DNA of 64,000 bases from JAAYHV01 sp035268985 (GTDB lineage: Bacteria; Bacillota; Clostridia; Peptostreptococcales; Anaerovoracaceae), in contig DATFJV010000096.1 in the NCBI GenBank assembly GCA_035268985.1, positions 1 to 64,000 of the forward strand, given 5' to 3'. Position numbers and translations under genes: made by a program. Below the pieces are notes generated by a model that did not search any database, was not told where the DNA came from, and saw only the letters and a program-made list of their open reading frames with translations. This document shows, piece by piece, positions 1 to 10,036 of the stretch; position 1 is the first letter of the stretch, and the number at the start of each line of letters is the position of its first letter.

Positions 1-66
1 CAATGGAAATTCTCTGATATAATCAAAAAAAAAATGTATGGGAGAAACTATGGAAAACCTCAATGA
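1..66 (+). CDS. 3' end of an unidentified upstream gene (partial)
   Basis: Reading frame 1 is open from the window edge to a TGA at 64-66 and encodes 21 residues rich in Lys, ending in GKPQ. The piece is too short to assign to a family. The terminator-like hairpin at 135-167 would be a natural end for a transcript entering from the left, which is the only support that this is a real C-terminus. Another frame has ATG at 50 behind a GGAG (41-44) and runs 48 codons to 196, but it passes straight through the hairpin, so I do not call it. Confidence 0.25.
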   Translation, partial: QWKFSDIIKKKMYGRNYGKPQ

Positions 67-134
67 TATCATCAGAAAATGCTTTGATAAAAATAATTCC
101 ATTCTCAACCAGTTTATTACACTTTTTATGCACA

Positions 135-167
135 AAAAAGCTATAGGCATTGATAACTATAGCTTTT
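135..167. terminator. Rho-independent terminator-like hairpin
   Basis: Inverted repeat GCTATAG (140-146) and CTATAGC (157-163), with a 10-nt loop, flanked by an A-run on the left and a T-run on the right, so it could act in both directions. It probably ends the gene entering from the left and insulates the antiporter gene. The stem is AT-rich and therefore weak. Confidence 0.5.
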
Positions 168-226
168 CTATATCCTACTTTGTTTGGATAATATAAGCTC
201 ACATGAACAATTGCAAAGTGAAGAAT

Positions 227-256
227 TTGTAGAGTTTTTAAATATATATGTACAAT
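227..256 (+). promoter_or_regulatory. Putative sigma-A promoter for the antiporter gene
   Basis: TTGTAG (227-232), 18-bp spacer, TACAAT (251-256). It lies about 60 bp before the GTG start at 315. The -10 box is good and the -35 is partial, so the assignment is moderate. Confidence 0.4.
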
Positions 257-314
257 GAATTGAAATAGTGGTAATATGAATGTTTGTTAAAAGAAAGCAT
301 AAGGAGGAGAAAAA

Positions 315-1496
315 GTGGAAAATTATAGTTTTTTATTTAGCATAGCACTAATATTATTATCAACAAAAGTTATGGGAGTGGCATCAAAGAAAGTAAATAT
401 GCCTCAGGTTGTTGGAGCATTACTCGCTGGTCTCATTTTAGGACCTTCGATTTTAGGTTTAGTACAAGACACCGAATTTTTGGATAAGACTTCAGAAATT
501 GGCGTTATTATATTGATGTTCATAGCAGGACTAGACACAGATATTGGAGAAATCAAAAAGAATAGCTTTTCATATATATTAATAGCTACAGTTGGCGTTT
601 TAATACCTTTAATAGGCGGAGCAGCAACATATTATTACTATTTTGATATTGGATTTAGTAACTATGATAAGATGCTAGAAGCGGTGTTTATGGGCGTTAT
701 ATTAACGGCTACATCGGTTAGCATTACTGTGGAAGCACTGAGGGAAATGGGCAAGCTCAATGGAAGAGTGGGAAGCGCTATTTTAGGTGCTGCAGTAATT
801 GATGATATTATGGGAATTGTAGTTCTTACAGTTGTTACTAGCTTGAAGGATTCTTCGGTTAGTATTTTAATGGTACTAATGAAAATAGCAGTTTATGCAC
901 TTATTATGGCTGTTTTATACGTGGGAATGTCTGGTATGGAAAAGCTTTATACCAGATTAGAAAGTGAAAGAAGAAATTCAGTTTATGCATTTGCTTTTGT
1001 TTTGATAATAGCATTTATTTCCGAAGAGGTATTTGGAGTAGCAGATATAACGGGTGCATATTTGTTTGGATTATTCTTATCAAAGATGAAAATAAAAACT
1101 TCAATAGCCAAAAAGATGGCAATTCCATCATACTTATTCTTTTCGCCCATATTCTTTGCAAGTATAGGTATAAGGACGGAACTTAGTGGAATGACATTGA
1201 ATCTTTTTATATTTTCAATAGTTATACTAATAGTAGCGATACTTACCAAAGTGATAGGTTGTGGCATTGGAGCTAGGTTCTGTGGCTATAATAAATTGGA
1301 AGCAATTAATATAGGAGTCGGAATGATTTCTAGGGGTGAAGTAGCTTTAATAGTTGCACAAAAGGGATATCATTTAGGATTATTAGTGCCTAGCCTTTTT
1401 TCGCCTGTAGTACTAATGGTTGTAGTTACAACTATTATAACTCCAGTAATATTAAAAAGAACCATGGACAGAGAGAAAAAGGAAGTTATTGCATAA
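315..1496 (+). CDS. Cation:proton antiporter, CPA2/KefB-type membrane protein
   Basis: Predicted Na+(or K+)/H+ antiporter of the inner membrane, 393 residues. Nearly the whole protein is hydrophobic and reads as about 12 membrane segments. The early stretch with GALLAGLILGPSILGL, the MFIAGLDTDI motif, and a later VIDDIMGIVVL with the paired acidic residues are typical of the CPA2 Na+/H+ exchanger domain. There is no C-terminal TrkA-N/RCK domain, so this is the short NapA/GerN-like form rather than a full KefB/C channel. GTG start chosen because AAGGAGGAG lies at 301-309. It appears to be a single-gene transcript. The exact ion cannot be told from sequence. Confidence 0.88.
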   Translation: MENYSFLFSIALILLSTKVMGVASKKVNMPQVVGALLAGLILGPSILGLVQDTEFLDKTSEIGVIILMFIAGLDTDIGEIKKNSFSYILIATVGVLIPLIGGAATYYYYFDIGFSNYDKMLEAVFMGVILTATSVSITVEALREMGKLNGRVGSAILGAAVIDDIMGIVVLTVVTSLKDSSVSILMVLMKIAVYALIMAVLYVGMSGMEKLYTRLESERRNSVYAFAFVLIIAFISEEVFGVADITGAYLFGLFLSKMKIKTSIAKKMAIPSYLFFSPIFFASIGIRTELSGMTLNLFIFSIVILIVAILTKVIGCGIGARFCGYNKLEAINIGVGMISRGEVALIVAQKGYHLGLLVPSLFSPVVLMVVVTTIITPVILKRTMDREKKEVIA

Positions 1497-1602
1497 AATC
1501 GAACTAAACTGCGTAAAAATGATGCTATAGTTCGAATAACCTTATAAAAATACTTTGTAAAAGAAAAAATGATAAAATATGATAAAAAAAGTCGAATAAG
1601 TA

Positions 1603-1631
1603 TTGACATATATGTCCTTTTCTTGTATAAT
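1603..1631 (+). promoter_or_regulatory. Consensus sigma-A promoter of the pyr operon
   Basis: TTGACA (1603-1608), exactly 17 bp, TATAAT (1626-1631): a perfect match to the vegetative consensus. The transcript should start near 1638, leaving only about 32 nt before the pyrC ATG at 1670. That leader is too short for a PyrR attenuator of the Bacillus kind, and I see no hairpin in it. Confidence 0.88.
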
Positions 1632-1669
1632 TTCGAAGATTTAAGTATGAGAAAATGATAGGAGGACAT

Positions 1670-2929
1670 ATGAGTCTGATAATTAAGGGCGGGAAAATCT
1701 ATATTGGGAATGAATTCGTGAAGCGCGATTTGGTAATTACTGATGATGATATTTTTGCTATTGATGGTAATCAGGATTATGTTTTACATTTGGATCATGG
1801 CAAAATATTCGAAAAGAAAACTAATTTTATTAATAATTCAAAACCAAGAGTTATCTGTTTAGATAACTCTTTTATTTTGCCTTCTTTTTCAGATGTACAT
1901 ATTCATTTTAGGGAGCCAGGATATGAGTACAAAGAAACCATAAAAACAGGAAGTATGGCCGCTGCTAGGGGCGGGTATACTAGTGTATGTACAATGCCCA
2001 ACTTAAAACCTGCGCCTTCAGATTTAAAATCTCTTAAAATGCAGCTTGACATAATCAACCGGGACTCAATAATAGATATATATCCGTATGGAGCTATAAC
2101 AAAAAATCAATCAGGAAGGGGTCTATTGTCTGATATACAAGGTATGCAGAACAAAGTTATAGCATATACAGATGATGGATTTGGTTTGCAAAAGGGCGAA
2201 TTAATGGAAGAAGCGATGAAAATTGCTAAATCTCTCAATAAAATGATTGTTGCCCATTGCGAAGATGAAGAACTGTTAAATAAAGGATATATTAGAGAAA
2301 GCGAGTGGAAACAAATTGAAAGAGATGTGAATCTAAGCTATAAGACAGGTTGTAAATACCATGTATGTCATATATCAACTAAAGAAAGTGTTGAAATAAT
2401 AAGGGATGCTAAAAAAAGTGGTGTAGATGTATCATGCGAAACGGCGCCACACTATTTGCTTCTTAGTGAGGATATGATTGACTGTAGATTAGGTTCATAC
2501 AAAATGAATCCCCCAATTAAAACAGAAAAAGATAGAATTGCTTTAATTAAAGGTATAAATGATGGGACCATTGAAATAATTGCAACTGACCATGCACCAC
2601 ACAGCGAAAATGAAAAGAATTTAGGTTTCAAGGATAGCTTAAACGGAATAGTGGGTTTAGAAGTGGCGTTTCCTGCACTTTATACTAGATTAGTAAAAAA
2701 GGGTGAAATAGAATTTGATAGATTGATAGAAGTTATGAGTGAAAATCCAAGAAAAAGATTTGGTCTTAATGATAAAGGTCTTACCATAGTTGATTTAAAC
2801 AATAAATATGAAATAGATAGCAGTAAATTCTTATCAAAGGGAACTTCAACTCCTTTTGATAAAAGTTTAGTATATGGAGAAACTTTACTTACAATATTAA
2901 GGGGAAAAATTGTATATGAGAAAAGATAA
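1670..2929 (+). CDS. pyrC: Dihydroorotase (class I), PyrC
   Basis: Catalyses reversible cyclisation of carbamoyl-aspartate to dihydroorotate, the third step of UMP synthesis, in the cytoplasm. The metal-binding HxH lies in DVHIHFREPG (H77, H79). TDDG, a HIST motif and DHAPHS near the C-terminal half supply the other metal and substrate residues of the amidohydrolase barrel. 419 residues with the ATG at 1670, 4 nt after GGAGG (1661-1665); an in-frame ATG at 1655 lies before this ribosome site and is rejected. The N-terminal sandwich contains about 25 extra residues (roughly 36-60) before HxH. First gene of the pyr operon; its end overlaps pyrK by 14 nt. Confidence 0.95.
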   Translation: MSLIIKGGKIYIGNEFVKRDLVITDDDIFAIDGNQDYVLHLDHGKIFEKKTNFINNSKPRVICLDNSFILPSFSDVHIHFREPGYEYKETIKTGSMAAARGGYTSVCTMPNLKPAPSDLKSLKMQLDIINRDSIIDIYPYGAITKNQSGRGLLSDIQGMQNKVIAYTDDGFGLQKGELMEEAMKIAKSLNKMIVAHCEDEELLNKGYIRESEWKQIERDVNLSYKTGCKYHVCHISTKESVEIIRDAKKSGVDVSCETAPHYLLLSEDMIDCRLGSYKMNPPIKTEKDRIALIKGINDGTIEIIATDHAPHSENEKNLGFKDSLNGIVGLEVAFPALYTRLVKKGEIEFDRLIEVMSENPRKRFGLNDKGLTIVDLNNKYEIDSSKFLSKGTSTPFDKSLVYGETLLTILRGKIVYEKR

Positions 2930-3644
2930 ATTCGCGATTATAGAAAATGAAAAAATAGCAAATGATATATACAAGATGGTTTTGGTTGGTAATACTCTAG
3001 GATATGATAATCCAGGTATATTTGCTGAGATTTCGATTGACTTATGCTATTTGAATAGGCCGATTTCGATGTCATGGGTAGAGGGAGATGAGTTAACCTT
3101 GGTATATAAAATAGTGGGCAAGGGCACCAAACTTATGAGCGAAATTAAGACAGGTAATGAGATTACATTACTTGGACCATTGGGTAGCGGATATAATATA
3201 GAAGCTGGATATAAAAGACCACTGGTAATAGGTGGTGGAATTGGCATACCACCTCTTCTATACTTAACAAAAAAATTAATTGAAAATGGAATTAAGCCAA
3301 AAGTTATTTTAGGATTTAATGATGCGAAGGAAGTTTTTTATGAGAAAGACTTTAAAAATTTATGCGCTGATGTTCAAATACTTACATTAAACGGTACATA
3401 TGGAAATAAAGGTCTTGTAACAGATATATTGGAATTTGAAGAATATATATATTCTTGCGGACCATTACCAATGCTTAAGGCTATATCAAATAAATGTAAG
3501 CATGGTCAATTTAGCTTAGAAGCAAGGATGGGATGTGGTTTTGGAGCATGTATGGGGTGTTCCATAGAAACTGTCAATGGTCCCAAACGTGTATGTAAGG
3601 AGGGTCCTATTTTTGATAAGGAGGAAATAATATGGAAAGACTAA
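2916..3644 (+). CDS. pyrK: Dihydroorotate dehydrogenase B electron-transfer subunit, PyrK
   Basis: Iron-sulfur flavoprotein that takes electrons from PyrD and passes them to NAD+. The N-terminal half fits an FAD-binding barrel (RPISMSW), the middle holds the glycine-rich nucleotide site (VIGGGIGIPPLL), and the C-terminus has four Cys for the 2Fe-2S cluster (GCGFGACMGC followed by VCKEG). 242 residues from ATG 2916; TTG at 2910 is an alternative start two codons upstream. It overlaps pyrC at one end and pyrD by 13 nt at the other, so the three are translationally coupled. Its presence shows that PyrD is the NAD-linked class 1B enzyme, suited to an anaerobe. Confidence 0.95.
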   Translation: MRKDKFAIIENEKIANDIYKMVLVGNTLGYDNPGIFAEISIDLCYLNRPISMSWVEGDELTLVYKIVGKGTKLMSEIKTGNEITLLGPLGSGYNIEAGYKRPLVIGGGIGIPPLLYLTKKLIENGIKPKVILGFNDAKEVFYEKDFKNLCADVQILTLNGTYGNKGLVTDILEFEEYIYSCGPLPMLKAISNKCKHGQFSLEARMGCGFGACMGCSIETVNGPKRVCKEGPIFDKEEIIWKD

Positions 3645-4540
3645 ATGTAAATATTTCACATCTTAAATTGGATAATCCGATAATTCCTGCCAGTGGGACT
3701 TTTGGATATGGGAAAGAATTTGAGGATTTGTATGATATTAATATTTTAGGTTCAATATCAATAAAAGGAACTACTTTGCATGAAAGGTATGGCAATGAAC
3801 TACCTAGAATTGCTGAATTTAATGGTGGAATGCTTAATTCAGTTGGACTTCAAAATCCGGGATTAAAAAAAGTAGTAGATGAAGAGTTAACATATTTAAA
3901 TAAAATATTCAAAAAACCAGTTTTAGCAAATGTGAGTGGATTCTCTATAGATGAATATGTAAAGTTGGTTAAGGCAATGGATAAAGTTGAGAGTGTAGGT
4001 ATCATCGAAGTAAATATCAGTTGTCCCAACGTTCATCAAGGGGGAATGGCATTTGGTACAGATGCCAAGGAAGTTGTTAGAATAACGAAAGCTGTTAAAG
4101 ATGTTACTAGGAAACCTGTGTTCATAAAATTAACCCCAAATGTTACAGATATTGTTGAAATTGCAAAAGCATGCGAAGCAGAAGGCGCAGATGGAATAAG
4201 CATGATTAATACTCTTTTAGGCATGAGAATAGATATAAAAAAAAGAAAGCCAATACTAGATAATATTTATGGAGGCATCTCTGGCCCCGCAATATTCCCA
4301 TTAGCCCTTAGAATGGTTAATCAGGTAAGCAAAGAGGTTAATATTCCAATAATAGGTATGGGAGGAATATCGAGTTCTGAAGATGTAATTGAGATGATGA
4401 TGGCTGGTGCCAGTGCAGTTCAGATAGGAGCAGCCAATTTGGTTAATCCTTGGATATGCAAGGAGATAATTGAAGATTTGCCAAACAAACTAGATGAGCT
4501 AGGTATAGATAATATTAAAGATATTGTAGGCGTTGTATAA
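3632..4540 (+). CDS. pyrD: Dihydroorotate dehydrogenase class 1B catalytic subunit, PyrD
   Basis: FMN enzyme that oxidises dihydroorotate to orotate, forming a heterotetramer with PyrK. 302 residues, the usual class 1B length. The catalytic base is Cys131 in NISCPNVHQGG (class 1 enzymes use Cys where class 2 use Ser). The N-terminal PIIPASGTFGYG and the C-terminal GMGGISSSEDV plus GASAVQIGAA provide the FMN phosphate site. ATG at 3632 follows AAGGAGG at 3619-3625, inside the end of pyrK. Fourth pathway step, placed directly after its redox partner. Confidence 0.95.
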   Translation: MERLNVNISHLKLDNPIIPASGTFGYGKEFEDLYDINILGSISIKGTTLHERYGNELPRIAEFNGGMLNSVGLQNPGLKKVVDEELTYLNKIFKKPVLANVSGFSIDEYVKLVKAMDKVESVGIIEVNISCPNVHQGGMAFGTDAKEVVRITKAVKDVTRKPVFIKLTPNVTDIVEIAKACEAEGADGISMINTLLGMRIDIKKRKPILDNIYGGISGPAIFPLALRMVNQVSKEVNIPIIGMGGISSSEDVIEMMMAGASAVQIGAANLVNPWICKEIIEDLPNKLDELGIDNIKDIVGVV

Positions 4541-4549
4541 GGAGAAATT

Positions 4550-5242
4550 ATGGGTAAAGATGTAATTATTGCACTTGATTTTCCAACGGGCAAGGAATCT
4601 TTGGAATTTTTAGATAAATTTGAAGAAAAATTGTTTGTGAAAGTTGGAATGGAACTTTTCTATAGTGAAGGAGCTAATATCATAAAGGAAATAAAGAAAC
4701 GTGGACATAAAATATTTTTAGATTTAAAACTTCATGACATACCTAATACTGTTAAAAAAAGCATGTCTATATTATCTGAACTTGATATTGATATGACAAA
4801 TGTACATGCATCTGGAACAAAAAAAATGATGAAAGCTGCACTGGAAGGCTTAGGAAATAAAGACATAATACTAATAGCAGTTACGCAACTTACATCCACT
4901 GATCAAACAACAATGGAAAACGAGCTTCTAATAAATGAAACAATGGATAAAGTCGTACTCAAATATGGGAACAATGCAAAAGAAGTTGGATTAAAAGGAG
5001 TTGTTTGTTCTCCAATTGAAGTTCCAATAATTCACAGCATTATAGGTGATGAATTCTTAACTATCACTCCAGGGGTAAGGCTACAAGGGGATTTAATGGG
5101 TGATCAAAAAAGAGTCACTACACCAAAAATGGCTAAGGAGCTTGGTTCCGATTATATTGTTGTGGGTAGGAGTATAACCAAAGCAGATAACCCTGTAATG
5201 GCGTATAAAAAATGTGTAGATGAATTTATAGGGGAGGTATAA
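4550..5242 (+). CDS. pyrF: Orotidine 5'-phosphate decarboxylase, PyrF
   Basis: Decarboxylates OMP to UMP, the last step of the pathway. 230 residues, the size of the short bacterial type I family. The catalytic Lys/Asp array is visible in DLKLHDIPNTV, and the phosphate-binding C-terminal segment in TPGVRLQGD and VVGRSIT. ATG at 4550 has AAGGAGA 8 nt upstream. Its stop is immediately followed by the pyrE start at 5243, so there is no intergenic space. Confidence 0.95.
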   Translation: MGKDVIIALDFPTGKESLEFLDKFEEKLFVKVGMELFYSEGANIIKEIKKRGHKIFLDLKLHDIPNTVKKSMSILSELDIDMTNVHASGTKKMMKAALEGLGNKDIILIAVTQLTSTDQTTMENELLINETMDKVVLKYGNNAKEVGLKGVVCSPIEVPIIHSIIGDEFLTITPGVRLQGDLMGDQKRVTTPKMAKELGSDYIVVGRSITKADNPVMAYKKCVDEFIGEV

Positions 5243-5851
5243 ATGAAAAGAGAAATTGCAAAGGGGCTACTATCAATAAAAGCTGTATTTCTAAGTCCAG
5301 ATGATCCTTTTACCTGGGCAAGTGGCATTAAAAGTCCAATATATTGTGACAATAGATTAATATTAACTGCACCTAAAGTAAGGGATATTGTGGAACAAGA
5401 AATGGCTGACTTAATAAGAAGAGAGTTTCCCGAATGTGAAGTACTTATGGGAACGAGTACAGCAGGAATAGCACATGCTGCAATTGTTGGACATATATTA
5501 AACATGCCAATGGGGTATGTGAGAAGCAGCAATAAAAGTCATGGAAGAGCGAATAGAATAGAGGGTGAACTTAAGTATGGACAAAATGTATTAGTAATTG
5601 AAGATTTAATATCAACTGGTGGGTCCTCTTTAGAAGTTGTAAATGCGTTAAAGGATAATGGCGCCAATGTACTTGGTGTAATTAGTATATTTACGTATGG
5701 CACTAATAAAGCAAAAAGAATGTTCGATGAAGCAGGTGTTAAAAATTTAAGTTTAACTGATATTTGCACACTTACTGAAGTTGCAGCAGAAGAAGGATAT
5801 ATAGATAACAAACAGAAAGAGGAGATAAGAAAATGGGTATTAGAAATTTAA
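5243..5851 (+). CDS. pyrE: Orotate phosphoribosyltransferase, PyrE
   Basis: Joins orotate and PRPP to give OMP, the fifth step. 202 residues. The type I PRTase PRPP loop is [17 protein letters not shown], with the two acidic residues ED before the glycine-rich segment. The early [16 protein letters not shown] segment is the orotate-binding N-terminal part. ATG at 5243 has GGGGAGG just upstream inside the end of pyrF. The last 19 nt overlap the pyrB start, so pyrE and pyrB are translationally coupled. Confidence 0.95.
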   Translation: MKREIAKGLLSIKAVFLSPDDPFTWASGIKSPIYCDNRLILTAPKVRDIVEQEMADLIRREFPECEVLMGTSTAGIAHAAIVGHILNMPMGYVRSSNKSHGRANRIEGELKYGQNVLVIEDLISTGGSSLEVVNALKDNGANVLGVISIFTYGTNKAKRMFDEAGVKNLSLTDICTLTEVAAEEGYIDNKQKEEIRKWVLEI

Positions 5852-6759
5852 TCAACATTACGGATTTAAAAATTGAGGAGTTAAATAGCATGATGGATTT
5901 GGCCGATAATATTATGGATAATCCAGAAAAGTATTATGAATCGTGTAAAAACAAAAAATTAGCCACTTTATTCTTTGAACCAAGCACTAGAACTAGACTT
6001 AGCTTTACTGCAGCAATGATGGAGCTTGGAGGAAATGTTTTAGGTTTTTCTGAAGCTGGATCTAGCTCAGCAGCAAAAGGTGAAAGTGTAAGTGATACTG
6101 TAAGAACTGTGGGTTGTTATTCTGATATAATTGCGATGAGACATCCTAAAGAAGGCGCTCCAATAGTTGCTGCAGAAAAAACCACTGTGCCAATTATAAA
6201 TGCTGGCGATGGAGGACATTTTCACCCTACGCAAACGCTTACTGACTTATTAACAATCCGTAGAGAAAAAAATAGGCTTGATAAGATGGTAATAGGGGTT
6301 TGTGGAGATTTGAAATTTGGAAGAACTGTTCACTCACTGATTTCTGCCATGTTAAGATATGACGATATTGAATTTTATTTGATATCTCCAGAGGAGCTAA
6401 AAATTCCCCAATATGTAAAAGATGAGATGGATGAATATGGAGCAAAATGGAAGGAAGTTAGAACAATTGAAGAGGCTATTCCAAATTTGGATATACTATA
6501 TATGACTAGGGTTCAAAGGGAAAGGTTCTTTAATGAAGAGGATTATATAAGACTTAAAGATTCTTTCATTCTTGACACAAAAAAACTGGAAATTGCCAAG
6601 GAGGATTTAACAATACTACATCCTCTTCCTAGGGTTAATGAAATATCAGTTGCTATAGATGATGACCCAAGAGCAAAGTACTTTACACAAGCCCTTTGCG
6701 GTAAATATATAAGAATGGCGTTAATATTAACTTTATTAGGTTTAGATAAGGAGGTTTAA
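5833..6759 (+). CDS. pyrB: Aspartate carbamoyltransferase catalytic chain, PyrB
   Basis: Forms carbamoyl-aspartate from carbamoyl phosphate and aspartate. 308 residues, the normal size of the catalytic chain. The carbamoyl-phosphate site [11 protein letters not shown], the KGES loop that reaches into the next subunit, and HPLPRVNEI near the end are all present. It sits directly before pyrI, so the enzyme is expected to be the regulated class B (c6r6) holoenzyme, with allosteric control by nucleotides. Carbamoyl phosphate must come from elsewhere, since carAB is absent from the window. Confidence 0.96.
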   Translation: MGIRNLINITDLKIEELNSMMDLADNIMDNPEKYYESCKNKKLATLFFEPSTRTRLSFTAAMMELGGNVLGFSEAGSSSAAKGESVSDTVRTVGCYSDIIAMRHPKEGAPIVAAEKTTVPIINAGDGGHFHPTQTLTDLLTIRREKNRLDKMVIGVCGDLKFGRTVHSLISAMLRYDDIEFYLISPEELKIPQYVKDEMDEYGAKWKEVRTIEEAIPNLDILYMTRVQRERFFNEEDYIRLKDSFILDTKKLEIAKEDLTILHPLPRVNEISVAIDDDPRAKYFTQALCGKYIRMALILTLLGLDKEV

Positions 6760-6761
6760 TT

Positions 6762-7184
6762 ATGAATATAGATGGAGTAACTACGGGAATAGTTTTAGAT
6801 CACATAAAAGCTGGCAAATCTATGGAGATATACAATCTCTTGAGATTATATAATTTGTCATGTAGCGTAGCGATAATTCAAAATGCCAAAAGCAAAAAAT
6901 ATGGAAAGAAAGACATAATTAAAATAGATGAAAACTTCGAGGTAGATTTGGATGTACTAGGATTCGCAGACCCTAATATTACTGTTAATATAGTTAAGAA
7001 CGGTAAACTCGAGAAGAAATCCCATTTATCTCTTCCTAAGGAATTAAATGGAGTAATAAAGTGTAAAAATCCTAGATGCATAACCTCTATTGAGCAGGAA
7101 ATTGTGCACAAGTTCAAACTTGTTGACGAAAAAAATGGGATATATAGATGCGTATATTGCGATACTTTACATGCGGCTAAATAA
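6762..7184 (+). CDS. pyrI: Aspartate carbamoyltransferase regulatory chain, PyrI
   Basis: Binds CTP/ATP and zinc and controls PyrB. 140 residues. The nucleotide-binding N-terminal domain begins with the characteristic GIVLDHI segment. The C-terminal zinc domain has four Cys in CKNPRC and CVYC, arranged as CxxxxC...CxxC. It starts 2 nt after pyrB with AAGGAGG upstream and is the last gene of the operon, closed by the terminator at 7199-7230. It gives feedback control at the enzyme level, which matters because the operon leader lacks an attenuator. Confidence 0.95.
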   Translation: MNIDGVTTGIVLDHIKAGKSMEIYNLLRLYNLSCSVAIIQNAKSKKYGKKDIIKIDENFEVDLDVLGFADPNITVNIVKNGKLEKKSHLSLPKELNGVIKCKNPRCITSIEQEIVHKFKLVDEKNGIYRCVYCDTLHAAK

Positions 7185-7198
7185 AGAATCATTACCAG

Positions 7199-7230
7199 AA
7201 CTCTTTGGCCAAAGCCAGAGAGTTTTTTTT
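7199..7230 (+). terminator. Terminator of the pyr operon
   Basis: An 11-bp stem with one G-T pair (7199-7209 with 7214-7224), a CAAA loop, and a run of eight Ts ending at 7230. It lies 15 nt after the pyrI stop. Confidence 0.93.
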
Positions 7231-7263
7231 ACGACAAAATGGGTATATTTATGTTAGATAATC

Positions 7264-7292
7264 TTGTAATAAATACTCACGTGTGATAATAT
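7264..7292 (+). promoter_or_regulatory. Putative promoter of the prepilin-like gene
   Basis: TTGTAA (7264-7269), 17 bp, TAATAT (7287-7292), about 20 bp before the start codon. A GATAAT at 7285-7290 with 15-bp spacing is an alternative -10. The gene needs its own promoter because a strong terminator precedes it. Confidence 0.45.
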
Positions 7293-7313
7293 TTACAAAA
7301 GGAGTAGAAGGGG

Positions 7314-8228
7314 ATGAAAAATAAAGGTTTTTCGCTAATTGAATTAATAGTAGTAATAGCTATAATGGCAGTAATTGTGGGTATAATTGTTCCACAATAT
7401 ACAGGATATACGACTAGGGCTAGAGAAACAGCAGCCATAGATGAAATCTATGGCTTAGTTAGACATGCAAACATTACCCTTATAGAAAATGATAGTAACA
7501 AAGAATATGCTTTTGCATTTTCTGACAATTCCACAGAAGCCTCAGATGAATTTATTAACGATTTAAAGAGTAAATTAAATATAAATGGCAGGGTTGATTC
7601 AATGCTAGTAAGCTATAATAATGTTAATTATGCTGAGTATTTAAGTAATAATGGAATAATAGTTGCTTATGATGTTACTAAATCTCCCAATATATATGTT
7701 ATCGGAGAGGGGGAAATTGGAATTGCTGATTACAACAATTACTATAACATAGCTAAAGGAATATTGGATAATAGATTAGAGAACAATTCATACGATGAAG
7801 ATGAGCAGATTTATAATATAACCCATGACATACAAGAAGCATATGCCATGGAAAATGGTGGAATGCACCCCTATTATGAGGATAGTCCCGTTAGCGAAAA
7901 AGTTGAAGAAATGATGACAAGTTTAAGTCTGGATTTCCACGGAAACACAGACCCGAACAGGCTTAAGTGGATACCGTCATCTAATAATAGAAATGATGAT
8001 GTAATTATGTATGCAGGAAGAATAGTAGATGATGAAATATCTGGTAGAATTATTGAAGCATCCATAGCATATTATGACGGTAATTACTATTATCATACTC
8101 ACAGCGACTACTATGATAATCAAATTAGCAATGTATATGTGGGTGATAGAGGTAGTGATACAGAGACATTTGAAAAGCTAGAGACTCTGCCTGAAGGTAC
8201 GAAAGTAGATGATTGGAAAATGTTTTAA
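7314..8228 (+). CDS. Type IV prepilin-like protein with N-terminal methylation motif
   Basis: 304-residue protein with a class III signal: MKNKG followed by FSLIELIVVIAIMAVIVGII. Prepilin peptidase should cut between G5 and F6, and the conserved Glu is at +5 of the mature protein. After the hydrophobic helix, QYTGYTTRARETAAIDEIYG continues as the usual pilin alpha-helix. The remaining roughly 230 residues are acidic, polar and rich in Tyr, Asn and Asp, and match no pilin fold that I recognise. It is about twice the size of a major pilin. No assembly ATPase, prepilin peptidase or other pilin is nearby, and its own promoter and terminator flank it. It could be a minor pilin or pseudopilin; function unknown. 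Confidence 0.8.
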   Translation: MKNKGFSLIELIVVIAIMAVIVGIIVPQYTGYTTRARETAAIDEIYGLVRHANITLIENDSNKEYAFAFSDNSTEASDEFINDLKSKLNINGRVDSMLVSYNNVNYAEYLSNNGIIVAYDVTKSPNIYVIGEGEIGIADYNNYYNIAKGILDNRLENNSYDEDEQIYNITHDIQEAYAMENGGMHPYYEDSPVSEKVEEMMTSLSLDFHGNTDPNRLKWIPSSNNRNDDVIMYAGRIVDDEISGRIIEASIAYYDGNYYYHTHSDYYDNQISNVYVGDRGSDTETFEKLETLPEGTKVDDWKMF

Positions 8229-8230
8229 TA

Positions 8231-8265
8231 AAAAAGCAATTATATGTTGATTAATTGCTTTTTTT
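8231..8265 (+). terminator. Terminator after the prepilin-like gene
   Basis: GCAATTA (8236-8242) pairs with TAATTGC (8252-8258) and is followed by seven Ts. It begins 2 nt after the stop codon. Part of it doubles as the -35 region of the pyrG promoter. Confidence 0.88.
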
Positions 8266-8275
8266 AGTGTATACT
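8247..8275 (+). promoter_or_regulatory. Putative promoter of pyrG
   Basis: TTGATT (8247-8252), 17 bp, TATACT (8270-8275). Transcription would start near 8282, about 12 nt before the leader RNA. The -35 lies inside the upstream terminator hairpin, so the two units are packed tightly. Confidence 0.5.
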
Positions 8276-8293
8276 TATGTAATAAAATTAGTG

Positions 8294-8384
8294 CACATAA
8301 ATAGATGATAAGGTAAGGCGGCGAGAAACGGAGCCTAATGTTTCAGTCACCATTTTTGAAACCCTTATCTTTTTTATTTATGTG
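8294..8384 (+). promoter_or_regulatory. Structured pyrG leader RNA with terminator-like end
   Basis: Nested helices can be drawn by eye. Outer helix: CACATAAAT (8294-8302) with ATTTATGTG (8376-8384). P1: GATAAGG (8307-8313) with CCTTATC (8363-8369), followed by six Ts (8370-8375). Inside P1 are two hairpins: P2, AGGC (8316-8319) with GCCT (8333-8336), and P3, GTTTCA (8340-8345) with TGAAAC (8357-8362). GGCGA in the P2 loop can meet TCACC in the P3 loop with one mismatch. The shape is a three-way junction with possible loop-loop contact that ends in a U-tract 38 nt before pyrG, as expected for an attenuator or riboswitch. I recognise no known class. Confidence 0.55.
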
Positions 8385-8385
8385 A

Positions 8386-10005
<1,620 letters not shown>

Positions 10006-10036
10006 AAACTCTTTTGTGTCAACATTGTTGCATTGA

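Noticed and set aside
50..196. 48-codon frame with a GGAG upstream
   Set aside because: It reads through the terminator-like hairpin at 135-167, and the second half of the peptide is simply the hairpin and AT-rich sequence translated. No family resemblance.
1500..1534. CGAACTA/TAGTTCG repeat after the antiporter gene
   Set aside because: The 7-bp arms are far apart and no T-run follows, so I do not call it a terminator. Its GAAC/GTTC ends do not have the spacing of an SOS box.
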